In this document: piece after piece, positions 7,031-10,824 of the stretch
Layout: each line of letters opens with the position of its first letter
How positions within the stretch are numbered: position 1 is the stretch's first letter
Assembly (NCBI GenBank): GCA_001794205.1
Contig: MGJJ01000007.1
Span: 1-10,824, forward strand
DNA length: 10,824 nucleotides
From: Candidatus Yanofskybacteria bacterium RIFCSPHIGHO2_01_FULL_44_22
GTDB lineage: Bacteria > Patescibacteriota > Minisyncoccia > 2-02-FULL-40-12 > GWA2-44-9
Reading direction: 5' to 3'
Made by a program: the position numbers and the translations under genes
Notes under the pieces: model-generated
Told to the model about the DNA's origin: nothing
What the model saw: the letters and a program-made list of their open reading frames with translations, nothing else
Databases searched by the model: none

Positions 7031-7126
7031 TTACAACAGCGGTACGAGAAGGAACGCCAGCATGCTGGCGACAGTGATGAGGGCGACGAAGATAGTGATG
7101 ATTTTTAGAGTTTTTTTGTCAAACAT
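7031..7126 (-). CDS. 31-aa single-pass membrane micro-protein
   Basis: On the minus strand, ATG at 7126-7124 opens 31 codons ending in TAA at 7033-7031, with a second in-frame stop right after. The product starts MFDKKTLK, then has one hydrophobic helix from about residue 9 to 31 ending FLLVPLL. Basic N-terminus plus one helix suggests a membrane protein with its N-terminus inside. A good promoter (TTGTAC, 16 nt, TATACT) lies on the same strand at 7161-7188, placing the transcript start about 28 nt before the ATG. The stop is 5 nt from the lepA stop, so the two are convergent. No Shine-Dalgarno site is evident. I do not recognise a named family. It is too short for gene callers; codon make-up, promoter and clean fit between neighbours support it. 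Confidence 0.6.
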   Translation of the reverse strand: MFDKKTLKIITIFVALITVASMLAFLLVPLL

Positions 7127-7160
7127 AATTACATAGACTATGGCCGGGAATCTTACTTTC

Positions 7161-7188
7161 AGTATAAAGTAAAAAGTTAAAAGTACAA
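7161..7188 (-). promoter_or_regulatory. Promoter of the 31-aa micro-protein
   Basis: Minus-strand -35 TTGTAC (7188-7183), 16-nt spacer, -10 TATACT (7166-7161). Expected start is near 7154. It overlaps the heptamer repeats at 7166-7193, which could make the match partly accidental. Confidence 0.55.
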
Positions 7189-7193
7189 AGCGG
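7166..7193. repeat. Four degenerate 7-bp units before ftsB
   Basis: AAAGTAA, AAAGTTA, AAAGTAC, AAAGCGG are four units in exact 7-bp register. The last unit ends at the base before the ftsB start region (ATG at 7195). Confidence 0.75.
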
Positions 7194-7194
7194 A

Positions 7195-7584
7195 ATGAAT
7201 GTTTTTAATTCAAAAATCTTTTTTGCGGTTATGATTGTCGCAATCGGCTGGCTGGGCTTATCATTTATTGGATTGCGCCGCGAGAGAGATGTTATAAAGG
7301 ACGAAGTGGCCGGGCTGGAAGCTAAAATCAACGATGCCGGACAAACGAACGAAGAACTGGGAAAATTCATCGCCAATTTTGAAAATCCATTGTTTTTAGA
7401 AAGGGAAGCCCGAGAGAAATTGAATTATAAATCGGAGGGAGAAGAAGTCATTTTTGTTCATAAAAGCGAGGGGGTCAAAACTGCTTCCATGTCTCCGGAA
7501 AATTCTGAAACGGAGCCGCTTCAGAGAATTATTTCAAAACTGTCGGAATACAAAAATAAATTTTTAAAGTTATTTACAAACTAA
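7195..7584 (+). CDS. ftsB: FtsB/DivIC-like septum formation initiator protein
   Basis: A 129-aa bitopic divisome protein. Residues 8-27 are a membrane helix after a short cytoplasmic start, residues 28-62 an Arg/Glu-rich coiled coil, and residues 64-88 the family C-terminal block: NPLFLEREAREKLNYKSEGE followed by EVIFV, close to the usual DPEYIEKYAREKLGLVKPGE-VVF pattern. FtsB/DivIC proteins join FtsL and FtsQ/DivIB at the division site and help activate septal peptidoglycan synthesis. A polar tail of about 40 residues with a basic end follows. The start follows the heptamer repeat with only a weak GCGGA upstream. The stop is 2 nt before tRNA-Gly, so that tRNA is probably co-transcribed. Assignment to FtsB rather than DivIC cannot be made by sequence alone. 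Confidence 0.85.
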   Translation: MNVFNSKIFFAVMIVAIGWLGLSFIGLRRERDVIKDEVAGLEAKINDAGQTNEELGKFIANFENPLFLEREAREKLNYKSEGEEVIFVHKSEGVKTASMSPENSETEPLQRIISKLSEYKNKFLKLFTN

Positions 7585-7586
7585 GC

Positions 7587-7661
7587 GCGGGCGTAGTTCA
7601 GCGGTAGAATGTCTGCTTCCCAAGCAGAAGATCGTGGGTTCAAATCCCATCGCCCGCTCCA
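7587..7661 (+). tRNA. tRNA-Gly (anticodon CCC)
   Basis: Complete cloverleaf: acceptor GCGGGCG with CGCCCGC (7651-7657), D arm, anticodon stem TCTGC/GCAGA with loop TTCCCAA (anticodon CCC, reads GGG), 5-nt variable loop, T stem GTGGG/CCCAT. CCA is encoded at 7659-7661. It starts 2 nt after the ftsB stop and has no promoter of its own in that gap. Confidence 0.95.
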
Positions 7662-7684
7662 GAATAAAACAATGCAATTTTTGA

Positions 7685-7712
7685 TTGATTTTATGCCTGT
7701 TTTTGGTACAAT
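7685..7712 (+). promoter_or_regulatory. Promoter of tRNA-Thr
   Basis: -35 TTGATT (7685-7690), 16-nt spacer, -10 TACAAT (7707-7712) with a preceding TGG that fits an extended -10. The predicted start lies about 7-8 nt before the tRNA. Confidence 0.7.
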
Positions 7713-7726
7713 GATGGCGGGTTTAA

Positions 7727-7802
7727 GCCACCTTAGCTCAGTTGGTAGAGCAGCACTTTCGTAAAGTGAAGGTCCCCAGTTCGAATCTGGGAGGTGGCTC
7801 CA
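7727..7802 (+). tRNA. tRNA-Thr (anticodon CGT)
   Basis: Acceptor GCCACCT with AGGTGGC (7792-7798), D arm GCTC/GAGC, anticodon stem CACT/AGTG (the top pair G-A is a mismatch), loop TTCGTAA (anticodon CGT, reads ACG), T stem CCCAG/CTGGG, encoded CCA at 7800-7802. Confidence 0.95.
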
Positions 7803-7807
7803 AAAAG

Positions 7808-7832
7808 AAAAAACACCTATTCGGTGTTTTTT
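7808..7832. terminator. Bidirectional intrinsic terminator
   Basis: AAAAAACACC (7808-7817) pairs with GGTGTTTTTT (7823-7832) around TATTC. On the plus strand it ends tRNA-Thr, which finishes 5 nt earlier. On the minus strand it contains the stop of the convergent 91-aa gene and is followed by T6-C-T5. Confidence 0.88.
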
Positions 7833-8092
7833 GGATAAGTATTTTGTTTGACCAGCTTATCAAGCGATTGTTTTATTCCTCTCAACAAAACCAATTCTTC
7901 CGTTTGTTTTGCGCGATTTTGAGCGTCTAATTTTTCATTAATACTCATTAGAATTTCTAATATTTCATCGAGTTTAGATATTATTCCGTCCAGTTTATTT
8001 CCCAACTTGATTACTCCGGCAACTAATTCGGTTGATAGTCCCGCGGGAAGATGCGAAAGCACCAATTTGCCCAACACGGAGCCGCCGCTCAT
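7817..8092 (-). CDS. 91-aa coiled-coil hypothetical protein
   Basis: A minus-strand gene, convergent with tRNA-Thr. Start is ATG at 8092-8090, chosen over a TTG five codons earlier because a GGAGG (8101-8097) lies 4 nt before the ATG. Residues about 5-30 are hydrophobic and Gly-rich (SVLGKLVLSHLPAGLSTELV), and residues 33-85 are a heptad-like coiled coil (KLDEILEILMSINEKLD, later IKQSLDKLVKQ). The stop TAG lies in the terminator hairpin at 7808-7832. I do not recognise the family; a small oligomeric protein is the plain reading. It sits between tRNA-Thr and a prfB gene without its N-terminal domain, the only long minus-strand gene in the window, so it may be an insertion at this spot. A weak promoter match (TGGACA, TTACAT) lies upstream on the minus strand. 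Confidence 0.65.
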   Translation of the reverse strand: MSGGSVLGKLVLSHLPAGLSTELVAGVIKLGNKLDGIISKLDEILEILMSINEKLDAQNRAKQTEELVLLRGIKQSLDKLVKQNTYPKNTE

Positions 8093-8133
8093 AAATCCTC
8101 CGTCCAAATTATCAAAGAATGGTTGAAATGTAA

Positions 8134-8157
8134 CATGGAAAATAAATTTTGTCCATG
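8134..8157. repeat. Imperfect dyad upstream of the prfB promoter
   Basis: CATGGA (8134-8139) pairs with TCCATG (8152-8157), with further A-T pairs inside. It ends 2 nt before the -35 box of prfB and lies between the two divergent genes, so it could be an operator. Chance is also possible. Confidence 0.35.
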
Positions 8158-8159
8158 AA

Positions 8160-8187
8160 TTGAAAAAATTCCCGCTAAGAATATAAT
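8160..8187 (+). promoter_or_regulatory. Promoter of prfB (leaderless)
   Basis: -35 TTGAAA (8160-8165), 16-nt spacer, perfect -10 TATAAT (8182-8187). The GTG start at 8194 follows after 6 nt, so the transcript should begin at the start codon. Confidence 0.72.
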
Positions 8188-8193
8188 AAAAAA

Positions 8194-8931
8194 GTGTTCA
8201 ATTCCGACAAAAAGAAAGCTCTCCTCTATGTTTATTCCGGCGCCGGCGGAGTGGACGCGCAGGATTGGGCCTCAATGCTTTTAAAAATGTACCAGCGGTT
8301 TGCCCAGCGAAGAGGCTGGGGGTTTTCCGTTGTTCATCAATCGCTGGGAGAACAGCGCGGAATCAAAAACGCTTCCTGCGAGATTACCGGAGACGGCGCT
8401 TATGATATACTGAAAGGTGAAGCCGGAGTTCACCGGCTGGTCAGGATTTCTCCCTTTTCGGCTAAAAAATTGCGCCACACCTCATTTGCTTTGGTGGAAA
8501 TTATGCCGGAAATCATCAGCCGGGAAATTCAGCTTAACTCCGGTGATTTAAAATTTGACACTTTTCGTTCATCCGGTCCGGGAGGACAAAATGTAAACAA
8601 ACTGGAAACGGCGGTAAGGGTTACCCACATTCCTACGGGCATTGCGGTGGCTGTCCAATCAGAGAGGTCGCAGGCGCAAAACAAAGAAAAGGCGATTCAG
8701 ATATTGTATTCCCGCCTTGCGAAAAAAATGGACGAAGCCAAAGTGAAAGAATTATCGGAATTGAAATCTGAAACGGCGCCGGGGGGCATAGAATGGGGAA
8801 GTCAGATAAGGTCTTATGTTTTGAATCCCTACCAAATGGTAAAAGACCATCGGACGGGCATTAAATCTTTCCAGCCGGATAAAGTTTTGGACGGCGAACT
8901 GGATAAATTTATTGAAGCGGAAATGTTATAG
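8194..8931 (+). CDS. prfB: Peptide chain release factor 2 without domain 1
   Basis: A 245-aa class I release factor that recognises stop codons UAA and UGA and releases the finished peptide. SPF at 86-88 is the RF2 stop-codon tripeptide; GGQ at 130-132 (SSGPGGQNVNK) is the peptidyl-tRNA hydrolysis motif; GWGSQIRSYV-like sequence near 196-204 and the C-terminal helix are normal. E. coli RF2 is 365 aa with SPF at 205, so about 119 N-terminal residues, the domain that contacts L11 and the GTPase centre, are absent. The chain starts at FNSDKKKALLYVYSGAGG, which aligns with the end of domain 1. An in-frame TAA at 8176-8178 blocks extension, and a consensus promoter 6 nt before the GTG supports this start. 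No RF2 frameshift site (CTT-TGA type) is visible. ftsE follows after 30 nt, as in several Gram-positive genomes. Confidence 0.88.
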   Translation: MFNSDKKKALLYVYSGAGGVDAQDWASMLLKMYQRFAQRRGWGFSVVHQSLGEQRGIKNASCEITGDGAYDILKGEAGVHRLVRISPFSAKKLRHTSFALVEIMPEIISREIQLNSGDLKFDTFRSSGPGGQNVNKLETAVRVTHIPTGIAVAVQSERSQAQNKEKAIQILYSRLAKKMDEAKVKELSELKSETAPGGIEWGSQIRSYVLNPYQMVKDHRTGIKSFQPDKVLDGELDKFIEAEML

Positions 8932-8958
8932 CGTCTATAACGTTTCTAACGTTTAAAT
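8932..8958. repeat. Three degenerate 9-bp units between prfB and ftsE
   Basis: CGTCTATAA, CGTTTCTAA, CGTTTAAAT run in register from the base after the prfB stop to 3 nt before the ftsE ATG. No Shine-Dalgarno site lies in this gap. Confidence 0.5.
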
Positions 8959-8961
8959 CAA

Positions 8962-9642
8962 ATGATTAAGTTTCATAATGTGTCAGCAATCTATGACGAC
9001 GGTTCCGAGGCCTTGCGCAAGGTGGATTTGGAAATTAAGGACGGTGAATTCATTTCTTTGGTCGGGCCTTCGGGGGCGGGGAAGTCCACTCTGCTTCGCT
9101 TATTGACCAAGGAATTGCAGCCGAGCGGGGGAGAAGTATTCTTGGATGGAGTCAATCTGGCCGACCTTTCCGGAAGCGACATTCCTCTCCTGCGTCGGAA
9201 AATCGGCACCGTTTATCAGGATTTTAAATTATTGTCCGCCAAAAACGCTTTTGAAAATGTTGCTTTCGCGCTGGAAGTTTGCGGTTCGGAAAACGAGGAA
9301 ATCGAAACTATCGTGCCGAAAGTTCTTGACATAGTCGGTTTGGGCGACAAAGTCAGAAGTTTTCCCCACCAGCTTTCCGGAGGCGAGAAACAGCGGTTGG
9401 CGATAGCCCGCGCCCTGATTCACCGGCCGATGATAATTCTTGCCGACGAGCCGACCGGCAACCTTGATTTGGTGAACAGCTACGATGTGATAAAATTATT
9501 GATGAAAATAAACGAGCTTGGAACGACGGTGATTTTCGCTTCTCACGACCGCGAAATGGTCAATACGGCCGGTCGGCGGGTGGTGAGCATGGATAAGGGG
9601 AAAATCGTCAAAGACCAGGCGGAAGGGAAATACGTTATATAA
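8962..9642 (+). CDS. ftsE: Cell division ATP-binding protein FtsE
   Basis: A 226-aa ABC-type ATPase. Walker A GPSGAGKST at 35-43, Q-loop Q86 in VYQDFKLL, signature LSGGEKQR at 138-145, Walker B IILADEP with D162 and E163, H-loop H195 in ASHDRE. The size and the FtsE-like DFKLL stretch after the Q-loop fit FtsE rather than a general transporter. It pairs with FtsX, whose gene follows 54 nt later, in a membrane complex that uses ATP to switch on peptidoglycan hydrolases at the septum. The ATG at 8962 has no ribosome site, so it may depend on coupling to prfB or on other start features. All catalytic residues are in place. Confidence 0.94.
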   Translation: MIKFHNVSAIYDDGSEALRKVDLEIKDGEFISLVGPSGAGKSTLLRLLTKELQPSGGEVFLDGVNLADLSGSDIPLLRRKIGTVYQDFKLLSAKNAFENVAFALEVCGSENEEIETIVPKVLDIVGLGDKVRSFPHQLSGGEKQRLAIARALIHRPMIILADEPTGNLDLVNSYDVIKLLMKINELGTTVIFASHDREMVNTAGRRVVSMDKGKIVKDQAEGKYVI

Positions 9643-9643
9643 G

Positions 9644-9692
9644 AAATGCAAAGTGTAAATATCAAAATGCAAAATGACAATCTTAAATTTTA
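9644..9692. repeat. Seven degenerate 7-bp units between ftsE and ftsX
   Basis: AAATGCA, AAGTGTA, AATATCA, AAATGCA, AAATGAC, AATCTTA, AATTTTA run in unbroken 7-bp register and all begin with AA; a further AATT leads to the ftsX ATG. They fill nearly the whole 54-nt gap and leave no Shine-Dalgarno site. Confidence 0.65.
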
Positions 9693-9696
9693 AATT

Positions 9697-10605
9697 ATGA
9701 AAAAAGCTTTGAAAAGGATTTATGTGGCAGGGTGGACTAATTTCAAACGAAACGGCTTTTTGAGTTTCGGCACAACCGGCGTGATGGTCCTCGTTCTTCT
9801 TCTTTTTGCCGGATTGATGGCCTTGAATTTCATTGCTACGCAGATTGTGGCCGGTCTGCAATCGAAAGTTGACATCAGCGTTTATTTTAAAATTGACGCT
9901 TCCGAAGACGAAATAAGCAGGGTCAAACAGGACCTCGAGGGTCTGGAGCCGGTGCAAAGCGTGGTTTATGTTTCTCGCGACAAAGCTCTTGAAGATTTCA
10001 AAGCCCGCCATGCCGGAGACGCTCTGATTCAGGATTCTTTGGCCGAACTTGCGGAAAATCCTTTACAGGCCTCGCTTAACGTTAAAGCCAAAACATCCGG
10101 CCAGTACGCCGCGATAGTCGGTTTTCTGGAAGGGAATAAATTGCGCAGCTTGATGGAAAAAATCAATTTTTACGAGAATGAAGAGGTGATAAAAAGAGTG
10201 GAAGGCATTTCGGGCGGATTGCAGAATTGGGGATTTGTCGCGACGATGGTTCTGGCCGCCATTGCCGTTTTGGTGACTTTCAACACCGTCCGGCTGACGA
10301 TTTACAGCCAGAGACAGGAGATAGAAATCATGCAGCTGGTCGGCGGCTCAAACTGGCAGATTAAGGCGCCGTATTTGGTTGAAGGCGGGGCTTACGGAAT
10401 GTTTGCGGCGCTGATTGCTTCGGCTGTTTTTTATCCGGCGGCATATTTTGTTTCGCCAAAAATTGAAACTCTTATGCCCGGTCTCGGCTTGTTCGGCTAT
10501 TTTGTGTCCAACGTCCACGAATTCATTCCTCTGCTTTTTTTCGTCGGTATTTTGCTTGGCGTTGTCTCAAGCGCCGTGGCGATAAGGAGGTTTCTCAAAA
10601 TTTAG
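9697..10605 (+). CDS. ftsX: Cell division permease-like protein FtsX
   Basis: A 302-aa membrane partner of FtsE. Membrane helices lie at about 27-49, 178-198, 230-252 and 275-296, with the large extracellular domain at 50-175 between the first two, the usual FtsX plan. This domain binds or activates cell-wall hydrolases in other bacteria. The cytoplasmic loop RQEIEIMQLVGGSNWQIKAP (206-225) is the conserved coupling region that touches FtsE. The domain includes the typical VSRDKALEDFKAR stretch (92-104). The start has no ribosome site; a heptamer repeat array precedes it. The TAG stop lies inside the first unit of another heptamer array at 10602. The length is normal and no damage is seen. Confidence 0.93.
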   Translation: MKKALKRIYVAGWTNFKRNGFLSFGTTGVMVLVLLLFAGLMALNFIATQIVAGLQSKVDISVYFKIDASEDEISRVKQDLEGLEPVQSVVYVSRDKALEDFKARHAGDALIQDSLAELAENPLQASLNVKAKTSGQYAAIVGFLEGNKLRSLMEKINFYENEEVIKRVEGISGGLQNWGFVATMVLAAIAVLVTFNTVRLTIYSQRQEIEIMQLVGGSNWQIKAPYLVEGGAYGMFAALIASAVFYPAAYFVSPKIETLMPGLGLFGYFVSNVHEFIPLLFFVGILLGVVSSAVAIRRFLKI

Positions 10606-10629
10606 AACTTAGAACTTAGGACTTAGAAA
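10602..10629. repeat. Four degenerate 7-bp units at the ftsX stop
   Basis: TTAGAAC, TTAGAAC, TTAGGAC, TTAGAAA follow each other exactly. The stop codon TAG of ftsX is part of the first unit. Confidence 0.85.
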
Positions 10630-10637
10630 ATAAGGCA

Positions 10638-10666
10638 TTGTAAAAACGCCGTTTTTGTTTTAGAAT
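10638..10666 (+). promoter_or_regulatory. Promoter of tRNA-Gln
   Basis: -35 TTGTAA (10638-10643), 17-nt spacer, -10 TAGAAT (10661-10666). The expected start is 1-2 nt before the tRNA. The spacer holds AAAAAC-GCC-GTTTTT, a small hairpin that might weakly end ftsX transcription. Confidence 0.72.
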
Positions 10667-10674
10667 AAGCCCAT

Positions 10675-10748
10675 TGCCGGGTCATCTAACGGTAGGATAG
10701 TGGACTCTGAATCCATTCATCTTGGTTCGAATCCAAGCCCGGCAGCCA
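10675..10748 (+). tRNA. tRNA-Gln (anticodon CTG)
   Basis: Acceptor TGCCGGG with CCCGGCA (10738-10744), anticodon stem GTGGA/TCCAT with loop CTCTGAA (anticodon CTG, reads CAG), T stem CTTGG/CCAAG, G discriminator, encoded CCA at 10746-10748. The weak T1-A72 first pair is typical of tRNA-Gln. Confidence 0.94.
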
Positions 10749-10824
10749 CATTGTATGAATTGGAAAGGTTGCCCCTCCTGAACAAAATCCGAACTTTTTA
10801 CCAAACGAACCCCGACGAATGAAG
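10749..10824. other. Window end, no feature supported
   Basis: Only short open frames are present. An ATG at 10756 stops after 8 codons. One plus frame is open to the edge from about 10759 but has no start signal that could be judged. Confidence 0.4.

Noticed and set aside
7742..7930. 62-aa plus-strand open frame from within tRNA-Thr
   Set aside because: It starts inside a complete tRNA, crosses its terminator and lies opposite the better supported 91-aa minus gene.
8170..8260. Programmed +1 frameshift of RF2
   Set aside because: No CTT-TGA slippery site or upstream AGG-rich element is present, and no domain 1 sequence is seen in any nearby frame.
10640..10660. Terminator of ftsX from the AAAAAC-GCC-GTTTTT hairpin
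   Set aside because: The stem is almost all A-T with a 3-nt loop and lies in the spacer of the tRNA-Gln promoter; too weak to call separately.

Overview
The window looks like a chromosome segment from a Patescibacteria/CPR bacterium, most likely Parcubacteria-like. The reasons are the very compact layout with 4-10 nt gene overlaps, the gene set (a DUF4012 envelope protein, a MurJ-type flippase, LepA, an FtsB-like divisome protein, RF2, FtsE and FtsX, with scattered single tRNA genes), sparse Shine-Dalgarno sequences, and short repeats between genes. The lineage is an inference. UGA is a normal stop here: the DUF4012 gene ends in TGA and RF2 is present.

Layout. Positions 1-481 hold a two-gene unit, a 99-aa one-CxxC protein and an overlapping 28-aa membrane micro-protein, closed by a clear intrinsic terminator. 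Positions 482-799 carry no gene but hold a pyrimidine-rich tract and a 104-bp nested inverted repeat around a perfect 44-bp palindrome. Positions 800-7025 are a coupled operon: DUF4012 protein, murJ (ATGA overlap), lepA (7-nt overlap). A 31-aa membrane micro-protein lies on the minus strand just after lepA. An ftsB/divIC-like gene and tRNA-Gly(CCC) follow, then tRNA-Thr(CGT) with its own promoter and a bidirectional terminator shared with a convergent minus-strand coiled-coil gene. The right part is prfB (RF2 lacking domain 1, probably leaderless), ftsE and ftsX, then tRNA-Gln(CTG) with its own promoter.

The standout feature is inside lepA. A 453-bp in-frame insertion encodes a whole GxxExxY-family domain with PD-(D/E)xK-like residues. 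It sits in the G domain between switch I (G2) and the DTPGH motif (G3). The insertion is bounded by mirror-image inverted repeats, each made of four CGCAGA-like units spaced 10, 11 and 10 bp. Removing residues 70-220 leaves a 598-aa protein, almost exactly the normal LepA length. The element therefore appears to have entered an essential-type gene class without breaking its frame, giving either a tolerated fusion or a self-removing element of unknown mechanism.

Other signals are two mutually exclusive perfect hairpins inside the DUF4012 coding sequence, seven-base-period degenerate repeats at three gene junctions, two start codons placed exactly 6 nt after a TATAAT box (predicted leaderless mRNAs), and three tRNAs that all carry C at wobble position 34.

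Functionally, the genes join cell-envelope assembly and division (MurJ lipid II export, FtsB-like divisome protein, FtsEX control of septal hydrolases) with translation (LepA, RF2, tRNAs).
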